Positions 26,201-35,323 of a stretch of 64,000 nt of DNA are shown one piece after another (the stretch's first letter is position 1; each line of letters opens with the position of its first letter). The position numbers were made by a program, and so were the translations under genes. The stretch spans positions 62,001-126,000 of the forward strand of contig JAVJVY010000008.1 in the NCBI GenBank assembly GCA_040220895.1, given 5' to 3'. The notes beneath the pieces are model-generated. The model searched no databases, was not told where the DNA came from, and saw nothing but the letters and a program-made list of their open reading frames with translations. This DNA comes from UBA11591 sp040220895. GTDB lineage: Bacteria > Bacteroidota > Bacteroidia > Flavobacteriales_E > Vicingaceae.

Positions 26201-27895
26201 TTATTGCTTAATAAACCGAACAGTTGAGGCAGATTGTTCACTTCCAAGGGCAAGAATGTAATTTCCTGACTCAAGGTTGGATAAGTTTAATGAAACGGTG
26301 TTCACTCCTGTTTGAACAGCGCGCTGTTCTGAGTATACCACCTGACCATTCATATTTACGATTCGAAGAATTTCTATCCCGGCTTCTTCTGAATTGAAGT
26401 TCAACGTCACCAGTTGTTCTACAGGATTTGGGAATAGGATGGCTTCAGAAATGCTTGATTTCTCTTCTATTCCTGTAATTACTCCAAGTTCGAGCAAAGC
26501 ACCTCCTGACGGTAAAGCAACCCATAGGCCAAATGCTTCGCCATTGTTGTTGTTTGACGGCGTTAGGTAACCAGATGCCAAAATGGTAATGGCTTGGTCT
26601 GCCAATGTAGTGATGTCGGCGTAATATTTTGCTACCGTGGTGGCACCTGTTTCATCCCTTACTTCCAGAGCGTATTCTGTTGCTCCCAGGTCAAGGTAAC
26701 CTTGCGACTCGCCATACGAAATGTCGTCAACAATGGTACCGGCACCGACCAAAGTCTCAACCACGTCGACTGTGGGTGCATCGGTTGAACCATGCCAAAC
26801 CAATACATCCACGTTGCCTGAAGTCATTGAAGTTTCCCTTGCATCTGAAACTACTTCAAGACTAAAAGGCGCGGCCGGTGTATATGATCCGGTACCTATG
26901 TTGCCACTTGCAATTACTATGTATGTCTTTCCACTTTCTAGAATGAAGGTTTCTCTGAAAAGCGCGTTAGCTGTATCTGTGCTCATTGGACCGGCAATTG
27001 ATACGTCAAAGAATTCACCTGCAGGTGCATCGATGAACGGAGATGAAGTTCTGAAATCGAAATCGTCCAATAATGGGTTTGGTCCGTCATTGAGCCAAAC
27101 GTCTACTGTACCGGCGTCTGTGGCTGCAGCATTATGTATCACTTGAAGTCTGGCAGGCGTGATTGCTTGTGAAGGTAATGTAGCAACGGTTCCATTAGGG
27201 AATACAGCGATCAAACCAAAAGGTTCGTTGCCTACAGCACTCATCGGATCTAGGTAACCAGTGGCCAATACGGTAATGGCACTGTCAGCAAAACCTGAAA
27301 CGTTTACATCAAACTCAGCAGCTACGACTCCGGTTGAAGTTCTAACTTGGATGTCAAAATCGGCGGCTGGTAGATTCGTGTAGGCTCCTAAATCTTGACC
27401 GAATGACACGCCCGTTGCCAAAGCTCCGGCAGGAACCTGGATTTCATATATGTCAACGGCAGGTGCATCATAGGAACCGTGAATAATGTTCACACTCACT
27501 TCACTCATGCCTTGATTCGCGGCTTGTTCCTGACCGGCATAGGCACGTAGATCAAATGCGGTAGAACCCGTTTGGGCCAATCCTCCACTTGCCACGACTG
27601 TGTAAGCCGTACCTGAGGCTAGCGTGAAAGATTTTTGGAAGATGGCATTCGTTGTATCAGTCGACGTGGGCGTACAAACAGACAGCGTAAAACTTGTTCC
27701 GGCTGGTGCATCAATATAAGGAGAGGCCGACTTATAATCGAAGTCATCTAATAGTTTGGTGTTGTCTATCCAGACATCTACTGTCGCGGCAGCGGGATCT
27801 GGGCAGTTGTGAATGGCTTGAACCCTTGCGAACTGACCAAAAGTTTGGCTCGTGGCCGCCAGTAGCAAGGTTAAGGTAGTTAATCTTAGATTCAT
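26201..27895 (-). CDS. DUF4397 repeat protein with T9SS type A sorting domain
   Basis: 564 residues with signal peptide ending TFGQ (21). The passenger is made of four DUF4397 units of about 110 residues. Odd units read LLDDFDYKSASPYIDAPAGT and LLDDFDFRTSSPFIDAPAGE, even units read VNIIHGSYDAPAVDIYE and VLVWHGSTDAPTVDVVE, so an A-B pair has been duplicated in tandem. The C-terminal 75 residues are a T9SS type A domain (AILFPNPVEQLVTLNF, final TVRFIKQ). DUF4397 domains are beta-sandwich, found in adhesion-like surface proteins. Function unknown. Confidence 0.88.
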   Translation of the reverse strand: MNLRLTTLTLLLAATSQTFGQFARVQAIHNCPDPAAATVDVWIDNTKLLDDFDYKSASPYIDAPAGTSFTLSVCTPTSTDTTNAIFQKSFTLASGTAYTVVASGGLAQTGSTAFDLRAYAGQEQAANQGMSEVSVNIIHGSYDAPAVDIYEIQVPAGALATGVSFGQDLGAYTNLPAADFDIQVRTSTGVVAAEFDVNVSGFADSAITVLATGYLDPMSAVGNEPFGLIAVFPNGTVATLPSQAITPARLQVIHNAAATDAGTVDVWLNDGPNPLLDDFDFRTSSPFIDAPAGEFFDVSIAGPMSTDTANALFRETFILESGKTYIVIASGNIGTGSYTPAAPFSLEVVSDARETSMTSGNVDVLVWHGSTDAPTVDVVETLVGAGTIVDDISYGESQGYLDLGATEYALEVRDETGATTVAKYYADITTLADQAITILASGYLTPSNNNNGEAFGLWVALPSGGALLELGVITGIEEKSSISEAILFPNPVEQLVTLNFNSEEAGIEILRIVNMNGQVVYSEQRAVQTGVNTVSLNLSNLESGNYILALGSEQSASTVRFIKQ

Positions 27896-27936
27896 TTTAG
27901 TATGTTTTTGTTCAACGTTTGCAATTAAATATTAAA

Positions 27937-27944
27937 CAAATGTA
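27937..27944 (-). promoter_or_regulatory. -7 element for the DUF4397 T9SS gene
   Basis: TACATTTG on the minus strand (27944-27937) matches TAnnTTTG and leaves a leader of about 35 nt to the ATG at 27895. No matching -33 element at 17-20 bp. Confidence 0.4.
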
Positions 27945-28043
27945 GAAAAGAAATTGAAAACTGTTTAATAAATAACGTAAAAAATTAAACAAAAAACATC
28001 TAAATCAATGTAAGTTGTTGAAAATGAGTTAAATAAAATTTAG

Positions 28044-29264
28044 CTAATAATTGAGGTCGATTCTATCCAAGAATCGTCGGGTGTAGAAATCCCGTTTCCA
28101 TTGATTGTATTCCTTGTAATGATCGATGGGCACGACCAATCCCAAAGAATCCATGTTGCCCTTTTGATAAGACATTAGTAGTGTACTTTTCAGATATTCA
28201 AACAAGGCATTTTGCCCGTTGTCGTTCAGGTGATCGTCATTTAAATAGTAAATTGAATCTAATTCGCGATTTCTAAAATTCTCAAGAGGATCGATCAGTA
28301 TGGCGTTTGAAGCCCGGCACATGCGTTTTACAAGTAATTGCGGAGTTGATTGCTTCATCCAGGAAGAATCCACGAACATGTTCAGTCGCCTAAAGAATTC
28401 GTAATGGCTATCATCGATTTGAAGGGTAGACGGAATTACCATAATAGCCACACGACTCCCATGATGACCGGCCAGCTCGAACACTTTCTGAAAAAGTTTG
28501 GTTGTTCGGTACCAGGCAAACCGACTGTGCGCTTCATCAACACTGAGATTGTAGCGCAAGTATTCCGGTTGCCAAACGGCGGTTACCAATAAGTGAGGAT
28601 TGATAATTCCCTCTGATCTTGTAAAGGATTTGGATAAACCTTCTTTGGCCTGTTGTATCAAGGCGGGATCTATTCCCTTTCGGTAAAACTCATCCCAGTC
28701 AAAATCGTCTGGATTTCTAAGTGTTGCCATGGCAGGTTTTTCTGGTTCAGAATCAATTGAAGCAATGGCAATGGAATCCTCTATTTGAGAATCAACATAG
28801 GTCACCGACGAATCAGGGTCCAAAATGAATATATCGTGACTTTCTTTGACACCTTGCCCTTCATGCCTGTTCATCACATCGGTCAGGTCATTGAAGGCGT
28901 TGTAAAAGATAATGATGAGGTCTGGTTTGTAGTCGGGGATGTATTTCTTTGCTTGATCGAGGTATTCAATAGGGCCAAAGCCGTAATGTGCCGCATTGGC
29001 AAAGCCTATTTCATTTTCTCTGCAGAAGCTCTCGATCAATTTATGCAAAGATCGCACAGCGATGTGTTCTTCTAATTGAGAATCCCCGATGATCAGAATG
29101 CGTTTGTCCTTTTTCTTGCTTTGGCTGTATTGATAGTCCTTTTCCAACGCTCGGCTCCAGTCGAAACTCACAATATCATACCAGAACAAGGCAAAGGTCC
29201 CTCCGAATAAAAGTGCCGCATTAAACAGAACAATGATCAATTTGAACTTTACTTCCTTTTTCAC
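28044..29264 (-). CDS. SGNH/GDSL-like hydrolase with N-terminal membrane anchor
   Basis: 406 residues, GTG start at 29264. One N-terminal membrane helix (about 9-28). Then an SGNH-type fold: block I ILIIGDSQLEEH with the candidate nucleophile Ser62, a block III-like FYNAFNDLTD, and block V LNDDHLNDNGQ with His345 as candidate catalytic base. The arrangement resembles membrane-anchored acyl esterases or polysaccharide O-acetyl-modifying proteins, but no acetyltransferase partner is adjacent. Function inferred only at fold level. Divergent from the LytS-type kinase. Confidence 0.7.
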   Translation of the reverse strand: MKKEVKFKLIIVLFNAALLFGGTFALFWYDIVSFDWSRALEKDYQYSQSKKKDKRILIIGDSQLEEHIAVRSLHKLIESFCRENEIGFANAAHYGFGPIEYLDQAKKYIPDYKPDLIIIFYNAFNDLTDVMNRHEGQGVKESHDIFILDPDSSVTYVDSQIEDSIAIASIDSEPEKPAMATLRNPDDFDWDEFYRKGIDPALIQQAKEGLSKSFTRSEGIINPHLLVTAVWQPEYLRYNLSVDEAHSRFAWYRTTKLFQKVFELAGHHGSRVAIMVIPSTLQIDDSHYEFFRRLNMFVDSSWMKQSTPQLLVKRMCRASNAILIDPLENFRNRELDSIYYLNDDHLNDNGQNALFEYLKSTLLMSYQKGNMDSLGLVVPIDHYKEYNQWKRDFYTRRFLDRIDLNY

Positions 29265-29362
29265 CTCCGAAAAAGTAACAAAATGATTTGTGAATGACGC
29301 ATTCTGACTTGCCGCTGTAACTAATTCTTGATATAAAAGCGATTATATTTATCGCATAGCTG

Positions 29363-32317
29363 ATGAAATTGACAAGATTAAGGCAATCATTGCTCTTACT
29401 GGGCTTACTATTTTTTGCAATAGTTCAGGTTTACGGACAAGAATTGCGCTATGAACAATACACCATTAAAGATGGACTGGCGGGCAACACCGTTTATCAC
29501 GTCTTTTCTGATTCGAAAGGTTACCTCTGGTTTTCCACAGCGCTGGGAGTTAGCAGGTTCGACGGTAGAGAGTTCGTGAACTATACCACCAATGAAGGCT
29601 TGCCAGACAATGAGGTATTCATTTTAGATGAAGATGAACAGGGGCGGATTTGGTTCGGGACTTATTCCCCTGATTTGTCCTACCTGGAAGGTGATTCCAT
29701 AAAGCAATTCCAATTCAATGATTCCATAAAAAAATACATTCCCGAACGAACAGTAAAAACAGGCTTTGTTTTTAAAAATGGGTCGACTTACATGACTGAC
29801 CTTGTTCATGGGTTGTTGCAGATCGATGCCCAAGGCAATGTAAAAAGGTTTGGACAGAAAGAAACCAACTTATTTGATTTTGGGACAGAAGTTCTGGTGG
29901 GTGATCTATCGAGTCCTAAAGACAAACGACGAATTCAAGGATTTCGCCTCTTCTCGGTAGATAAAAGCATTCAGTTTGTAGATTCAAACTTTGCATACTT
30001 ACCGGAAGGCCGGGCAAAAGGAGGTAAATACTGCATTCGCACCGGGCCAGAGAAATACCTTTTGATGAAAGGGGACTACATCTGGCATATAGGTAAGGAC
30101 AGCGCCTATTATACCGACAGCAAGTTTCAACTGGATTGCATTTTTAAAGATCTCGGTGGTCAGATATGGATCGGCACTGTTACAGATGGAATACACCTTT
30201 TTAAAGATGATCTGCTAACAGATACTATTGGGCATTTATTCCGTGGAATGTCCATTACTCATATTTCAAAGGATTTTGAGGGAGGAATATGGGTATCAAC
30301 CTTAAATGAAGGGGTGTTTCATATTCCGCACATGGATTATTCGAAATTAAATCCGACAGGCTTGCCTCCAGGAGACATTCTTATGATACAAGCAGGACCA
30401 AATAAATCCCTTTTGGTCATGAAAGGTAATGGAGATATTTGGATGGGTGGCGGAAATAATTGGCAACAGGTCACCTCATCGTCAAATGTACCTGACAATG
30501 AACCCAAACTCATGAAATACGTTGCGGGTTACAAGCAACTGTATACCAAAGGGTTTTCAGTGCAATCGATCCTAGACCGTCAATATTCCCTTGAACAAAT
30601 TCGTATCAGAGATGATGTCGAGCCAACGGGGTACGCCTTTAGTGTTCATCCCAGAGATAAAGATGTTCTTGAAATTCGCGGCAAAGGAATTCACAGTTTC
30701 AACGCTGATTCAGCCATCGTCAAGTGGAAGGATCACCGTTCGATTCGCTTTGTTCGCTCTGCTGTCATGTGGAATGACACCCTATTTCTATCAACTAATG
30801 CTGGTTTATACACCTTGTCAAAAGGGAATGTTTTCCAGAAACTAACTATTCCCGAATTAGAGGACAAAGCGGTGTCGCAGCTCATTTTTGGTGACTCCAT
30901 TCGCAAAGTCTTCGTTTGCCTTCACAGTAAAATTCTGGTAATTCAGCATGGTGAAAAGAAATGGTATGGATATGAACACCTATTGCCCATTGGAATAACT
31001 AAATGCCTACTGGATGAGGATGGCATCTTGTGGATCGGAAGCCAACGAGGACTTTTCTATCTTGATCTAAAAGAAGGAGGGTTTGCAAAGAAAGTAAGCA
31101 TGCAACTGGGTGTTTGGGATGAACGCATCAACGACCTGATGATCATGGATTCAATCATATATATCGGAAGTACCGTTGGCTTGCAACGTGTGAAAAAATC
31201 ACTACTCCTGTCCGGAAAAATCGTTCCCCCAAAGATCTATATTCAGCTCAACCGAGTCAATGGAGAGCGTTTGAATTCCACCCTGGATTCAATGTCGTTT
31301 GATCATTCACAAAACAGCATGGATATAACATTGACGTCGATTGCATTCACCAATCGCGAAAACGAGTCGGTTGAATGGAAGATGGGCAATGCAAAGACCT
31401 GGTCCAAAATTACCTCTGGTGTCATCACGTTCAGCGGCCTGTCTTTTGGCAATTATCGCATTCATGCAAGATCAAGCACCATACCGGGTATTTGGAGTCA
31501 GGAGGCAACGTATCAATTCACCATACTTCCGGCCTGGTGGCAGCGACGCGACTTGCAAATTTCTGGTGTTGCGGCATTGTTACTTCTCACCGCTTTTGCC
31601 TTTTACCGAAGGGGAAAATACCTGGAAAATAAGGCTTTCAGTGATCTGGTCTTACTACGAGAAAAGTCTGAACTCGAGATACGCGCACTCAGAGCTCAAA
31701 TGAATCCACATTTTATATTTAATTCGCTGACATCCATCCAATACCTGATCAATGAGAAAAAATCTGATGAAGCCGAATTTTACCTCAACAAGTTTTCCAG
31801 GTTGCTAAGAACGGTTGTCGACCGAGCCGGTCAGAATGAAATGTCCTTACTGGAAGAAATCAACCTTTTGCGTGTTTACATTGACCTTGAAAACCTGAGG
31901 TACGACAACAGAATCAACTTTAACCTCGAAATAGACGACGACATTGATGTAGAATCAGTCATCATACCGGCAATGATCCTTCAACCCTTTGTTGAAAATG
32001 CCATCGAGCATGGTCTTTCAAAAATGCCCGGTAAGGGGGATTTATCGCTTTTTATCAAGCATCGCGAAAATAACCTTGAAGTCGTAATTCGCGACAACGG
32101 CATTGGAAGAAAAAGGGCACGTGAATTGAAAGAATTATCCGGAAAAGACAATACTTCAATTGGAGTGTACAACGTTAGAAGAAGGATTGATCTGCTGAAC
32201 GATGGGAAGCACCTCGACAAATATCATGTTGAGATCATTGATTTGAGTGATGGCGAAAAACCGACAGGAACTGAAATCAGATTAAAACTACCTTATACTA
32301 CCAGAAATGAAGCTTAA
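29363..32317 (+). CDS. Reg_prop sensor histidine kinase, LytS/YehU type
   Basis: 984 residues. Signal peptide 1-25; a periplasmic two-component-regulator propeller of about 600 residues (repeats such as IKDGLAGNTVYHVFSDSKG, YTTNEGLPDNEVF, DEDGILWIGSQRGLFYLDL); a Y_Y_Y-like domain (about 650-725, ending TILPAWWQRR); one transmembrane helix (about 731-748); and a cytosolic His_kinase domain with phospho-acceptor His783 in QMNPHFIFNSL, then an ATPase with PFVENAIEHGLSK and IRDNGIGRKRA. It senses an unknown periplasmic ligand and signals to the LytTR regulator, whose gene overlaps its last 11 bases. Confidence 0.95.
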   Translation: MKLTRLRQSLLLLGLLFFAIVQVYGQELRYEQYTIKDGLAGNTVYHVFSDSKGYLWFSTALGVSRFDGREFVNYTTNEGLPDNEVFILDEDEQGRIWFGTYSPDLSYLEGDSIKQFQFNDSIKKYIPERTVKTGFVFKNGSTYMTDLVHGLLQIDAQGNVKRFGQKETNLFDFGTEVLVGDLSSPKDKRRIQGFRLFSVDKSIQFVDSNFAYLPEGRAKGGKYCIRTGPEKYLLMKGDYIWHIGKDSAYYTDSKFQLDCIFKDLGGQIWIGTVTDGIHLFKDDLLTDTIGHLFRGMSITHISKDFEGGIWVSTLNEGVFHIPHMDYSKLNPTGLPPGDILMIQAGPNKSLLVMKGNGDIWMGGGNNWQQVTSSSNVPDNEPKLMKYVAGYKQLYTKGFSVQSILDRQYSLEQIRIRDDVEPTGYAFSVHPRDKDVLEIRGKGIHSFNADSAIVKWKDHRSIRFVRSAVMWNDTLFLSTNAGLYTLSKGNVFQKLTIPELEDKAVSQLIFGDSIRKVFVCLHSKILVIQHGEKKWYGYEHLLPIGITKCLLDEDGILWIGSQRGLFYLDLKEGGFAKKVSMQLGVWDERINDLMIMDSIIYIGSTVGLQRVKKSLLLSGKIVPPKIYIQLNRVNGERLNSTLDSMSFDHSQNSMDITLTSIAFTNRENESVEWKMGNAKTWSKITSGVITFSGLSFGNYRIHARSSTIPGIWSQEATYQFTILPAWWQRRDLQISGVAALLLLTAFAFYRRGKYLENKAFSDLVLLREKSELEIRALRAQMNPHFIFNSLTSIQYLINEKKSDEAEFYLNKFSRLLRTVVDRAGQNEMSLLEEINLLRVYIDLENLRYDNRINFNLEIDDDIDVESVIIPAMILQPFVENAIEHGLSKMPGKGDLSLFIKHRENNLEVVIRDNGIGRKRARELKELSGKDNTSIGVYNVRRRIDLLNDGKHLDKYHVEIIDLSDGEKPTGTEIRLKLPYTTRNEA

Positions 32318-33044
32318 GACAGTAATTATTGACGATGAGATCAAAGCCGTAGGGGTACTTCGGCGTAAACTTGAAGCATGGATTGAGGATGTTGAAATTG
32401 TGGGCACGGCAAATTCAGTAACAGAGGGACTGGAATTGCTTGAAAAAGAAAAAGTGGACCTGGTCTTCTTAGACATCGAAATGCGGGATGGATCTGGATT
32501 TACACTTTTACGCCAATTGCCACAAATAGATTTTGAAGTGGTTTTTACAACGGCATTCAACGAATACGCCGTGCAGGCTTTTAAAGTGAACGCATTGGAT
32601 TACATACTGAAGCCCATCGATTCTGCCGAATTGGAGGTCAGCCTGAAAAGGGCCATGAAAAAACGCCTGGAATCGAATGGGTTAGAGATGGACAGGATAA
32701 AAGAATTGCTCAGGAGTCAAAAGGTCAATAAGCTGGCCATCAAAGAGCGCGGAAAGGTCACTTTTGTGGACGTGAATTCATTGATTTACCTGCTCGCCGA
32801 TGGTGTTTATACCGAGATCTATACCTCTGACAAAAAGAAGTTTGTGACCAGCAGCAATTTGGGACATTACGAAAAAGTACTTGACGGAGACGGATTTTTA
32901 CGCGTTCATCGCAGTCATTTGATCAATGTTGATTGCATAAAAGAATACCTTACCGGGGACCACTTGGTCATTATGAACGACGGGAAGATGTTTCCGGTGG
33001 CAAAATCGAGCAGGCACGAACTCAACCGAGTGCTCAACCGTTAA
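32307..33044 (+). CDS. LytTR family response regulator
   Basis: 245 residues. An N-terminal receiver domain (1-120) with acidic pocket Asp9/Asp10 and phospho-acceptor Asp56 (LVFLDIEM), the conserved Lys in DYILKPID, and a C-terminal LytTR DNA-binding domain (about 145-242: INKLAIKERGKVTFVDV, LADGVYTEIYTS, FLRVHRSHLINVDCI). Partner of the kinase at 29363; the start codon lies within the kinase gene, so translation is coupled. Targets unknown. Converges with the T9SS gene with an 8-nt gap. Confidence 0.96.
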   Translation: MKLKTVIIDDEIKAVGVLRRKLEAWIEDVEIVGTANSVTEGLELLEKEKVDLVFLDIEMRDGSGFTLLRQLPQIDFEVVFTTAFNEYAVQAFKVNALDYILKPIDSAELEVSLKRAMKKRLESNGLEMDRIKELLRSQKVNKLAIKERGKVTFVDVNSLIYLLADGVYTEIYTSDKKKFVTSSNLGHYEKVLDGDGFLRVHRSHLINVDCIKEYLTGDHLVIMNDGKMFPVAKSSRHELNRVLNR

Positions 33045-33052
33045 TTGAGCAA

Positions 33053-33943
33053 TTATTGTACTACCAGCAATTGACGGTAGTTCGTTTTATTGATTTCATA
33101 TTCAACCAGGTACACGCCTTTTGAAAGGTCAGCCACCCAAAGGGCATTTTCACTGGCTGTTTTTTGTTTCACCACTTTCCCCGAAAGATCACGAATGGTC
33201 CACCTTACCGGGCCTGGGGGAGCGGGATGTAATGAAATGAACCGTTGTACCGGATTTGGGGCGATTTTGAATTCTACGTTTTCATTTTGCTTGATACCAA
33301 CGGTCTGAATATCACAGGCACCGAAATCTAGACCGACTGCGGATTGGTAGATGTGTTGGTTGGATTGAAAAAAACAGGTTAGTTCACCGCCATTGGAAAT
33401 ATCACCGGCGGCACCTCCACTATTGAGCATATAAGTGCTACCTATTCCACCGATCCATTCAGCGCGCATTGCATTTGGTCCGTGCAAATAATAGATCTTT
33501 CTATTCCCGGCCAACACCTGGATAGTAGAAATTGAATCAAGTGTAAACATACCGGCTGAATCCGAAAAGCCCCCGACGTTTGGATTGTAGAGAATCATTG
33601 AGTCACCGACCTGTAGCTTGAAATCGAAGATCAATACATCTTGGTTTGCCCTGAAATTCTTTGTTTGACGGTAATAAAACCGTTGCGCCGTTGTGTCTTC
33701 CCTGACAAAAGCATTGCGGTTAAAGTGAAATCCGTCCAATACCTTGTAATTCTTTGAATCGATTACGGTGTCGATGCTGGCCCAGTAATGATCTGTTCTG
33801 TAGCCAAAGAATTCATTGGTGAAGTACCAAGATGAACTATCACTTAAAATGGGAGTGTATGATTGGGAAAATATTTGAAAAGGAAGTGCCAGGGCAAACA
33901 GAAATGCGATTCCTGTATCCAACATTTGGTTTACACGAGTCAT
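33053..33943 (-). CDS. T9SS type A sorting domain protein, paralogue of 22168-23055
   Basis: 296 residues, signal peptide ending QIFSQ. The passenger contains VREDTTAQRFYYRQ, DVLIFDFKLQVGDSMIL and WIGGIGSTYML, aligned with the equivalents in the other protein; both have similar total length, so this is a two-member family in the window. The T9SS type A domain is at the C-terminus (KIAPNPVQRFISLH, then LSKGVYLVEYEI). Function unknown; the gene is tail to tail with the LytTR regulator. Confidence 0.85.
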   Translation of the reverse strand: MTRVNQMLDTGIAFLFALALPFQIFSQSYTPILSDSSSWYFTNEFFGYRTDHYWASIDTVIDSKNYKVLDGFHFNRNAFVREDTTAQRFYYRQTKNFRANQDVLIFDFKLQVGDSMILYNPNVGGFSDSAGMFTLDSISTIQVLAGNRKIYYLHGPNAMRAEWIGGIGSTYMLNSGGAAGDISNGGELTCFFQSNQHIYQSAVGLDFGACDIQTVGIKQNENVEFKIAPNPVQRFISLHPAPPGPVRWTIRDLSGKVVKQKTASENALWVADLSKGVYLVEYEINKTNYRQLLVVQ

Positions 33944-33954
33944 TTAATGAGCGC

Positions 33955-34167
33955 TCAGGAATCCTCTTTTTTCTTCGCCGTACTTAGCCCGAATGGATAA
34001 TAGAGCGGACAAAAGCTAACCATACTGGTAAGCACGAAAATCACCGCGATGGCCAGTAAAACAATGCCAAGGGTTCCGCTAATGACGTTGGTGAAATAAA
34101 GTATCGCGATTACCGCCGCCACGATCGATCGAATGGTGCGGTCAAGGCCGCTCATGTTACATTTCAT
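33955..34167 (-). CDS. DUF2892 (YgaP-like) small membrane protein
   Basis: 70 residues: two transmembrane helices (IRSIVAAVIAILYFTNVI and TLGIVLLAIAVIFVLTSMV) followed by CPLYYPFG, the classic DUF2892 pattern also found at the C-terminus of the rhodanese YgaP. ATG at 34167. A tiny hydrophobic open frame (34173-34268) ends 5 nt upstream. Function unknown. Confidence 0.88.
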   Translation of the reverse strand: MKCNMSGLDRTIRSIVAAVIAILYFTNVISGTLGIVLLAIAVIFVLTSMVSFCPLYYPFGLSTAKKKEDS

Positions 34168-34172
34168 CTCTA

Positions 34173-34268
34173 TTAATTTTGCAGGTATTCAATCAAAAGC
34201 ACGGCGGCCGTGATGATGCCCACGCATAAAACACAAACCAGTCCAAACTTCAATACCTTATTATTCAT
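34173..34268 (-). CDS. Possible 31-residue single-helix membrane peptide
   Basis: ATG at 34268 to TAA at 34173, 31 codons. The peptide starts MNNKVLKFGL and has one hydrophobic helix of about 20 residues (VCVLCVGIITAAVLLIEYL) after a basic N-terminus. It ends 5 nt before the DUF2892 start, so it may be the first gene of that unit. No family known; too short to judge by composition alone. Confidence 0.4.
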   Translation of the reverse strand: MNNKVLKFGLVCVLCVGIITAAVLLIEYLQN

Positions 34269-34342
34269 CACACAAAATACATAAAAACGTCTTGAGTCCC
34301 GAGCAACTTGCATCAGTTTAAAACCTGTTTTAAATCATTAGC

Positions 34343-35317
34343 TCAAAGGTGGTGCTGTGAATTCTTCAATGCATTGCTGGCATTCCATTCAAGGCTTTTT
34401 TCAAATTCCTTTTCCCGAACCTTGCACTCGGACAATTGACAAATACTGCATGATAGCGCTGAACACGGGTCGGTGTGAATGAACATTTCTGCCTGAGTGC
34501 CGTATTTCTCGCGAATCAGCATTTCAATCTTTTCAAGTTCCACATGTGACTGTCGATTGGTGTAATACCATGGCAAAGTAACGTGACAGTCCAGGTGCAA
34601 GACATTTCCGTATTTGATGACACGAAGGTTATGCAGGTCTATCCAGGCTTGATTTCTACTTTCTTCAAGGGTCAGAATGATCTCGTCCAGCAAATTGTTG
34701 TCCGCCTCATCCATGATGCCGGGGATGGATTTTTTAAGGATGTTGATGCCGGTGTAACTAATCATCACACCAAAGCTCAAAGCGATTAAATTATCGATCC
34801 AGATCAATCCTGTAAGTGCCACTACTGTCAAACCAATGATCATTCCCACGGTCGACAAGGCGTCAGAAAGCAAGTGTTTTCCGTCGGCCTCCATGATCAT
34901 GCTCTGGCTTTGTTTTCCCTGCCTGATCAAAATAACGGCCATAATGAAATTCAGCAGTCCGGCGCCACCGGTCAGGTATATCCCAAGGTCTATGTTTGAA
35001 AGCTCCTGGGGAAATAACAACTGGTAAATGGCCTTTCCGATAATGAGAATGCCGGCCACCAAGATGAGCGCTCCTTCAACTGAAGCTGAAATAAATTGAA
35101 TTTTTCCGTGCCCGTATGGGTGATTTTCATCCTTGGGTTTAGACGCGAGAATGATGCTGTAAAGGGCAAGGCCGCCTGCCACAACGTTCACACCCGATTC
35201 AAGTACATCAGAAAAAATGGCATTCGAAGAGGTAATGAAATAGGCAACGGCCTTGGCGAGCATAATGGCTACACTGCCAAACAAGGTCAAGCGCTGAATT
35301 CGGATCAGTTTTTCCAA
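34343..35317 (-). CDS. Cation diffusion facilitator (CDF) family transporter
   Basis: 324 residues from TTG 35317. Six membrane helices in the first about 215 residues; the metal site motif FSDVLESGVNVVAGGLALYS and the second-site motif HLLSDALSTVGM (normally HxxxD pairs) are visible, the first pair showing D rather than H. The cytosolic C-terminal domain has ILTLEESRNQAWIDLHNLRV and LDCHVTLPWYYT, and a Cys-rich end (DPCSALSCSICQLSEC). It exports Zn2+, Fe2+, Mn2+ or Co2+ by proton exchange. It follows the CPA antiporter gene by 6 nt, in the same operon. Confidence 0.93.
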   Translation of the reverse strand: MEKLIRIQRLTLFGSVAIMLAKAVAYFITSSNAIFSDVLESGVNVVAGGLALYSIILASKPKDENHPYGHGKIQFISASVEGALILVAGILIIGKAIYQLLFPQELSNIDLGIYLTGGAGLLNFIMAVILIRQGKQSQSMIMEADGKHLLSDALSTVGMIIGLTVVALTGLIWIDNLIALSFGVMISYTGINILKKSIPGIMDEADNNLLDEIILTLEESRNQAWIDLHNLRVIKYGNVLHLDCHVTLPWYYTNRQSHVELEKIEMLIREKYGTQAEMFIHTDPCSALSCSICQLSECKVREKEFEKSLEWNASNALKNSQHHL

Positions 35318-35323
35318 TTAACC

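Noticed and set aside
26721..27146. 141-codon plus-strand frame
   Set aside because: Antisense to the DUF4397 repeats; follows the codon pattern of the real minus-strand gene and has no recognisable motif.
28044..29264. O-acetyltransferase (DltB/PatA-type) partner for the SGNH protein
   Set aside because: No multi-helix MBOAT gene is adjacent, so no alginate- or Dlt-type acetylation pathway can be claimed.
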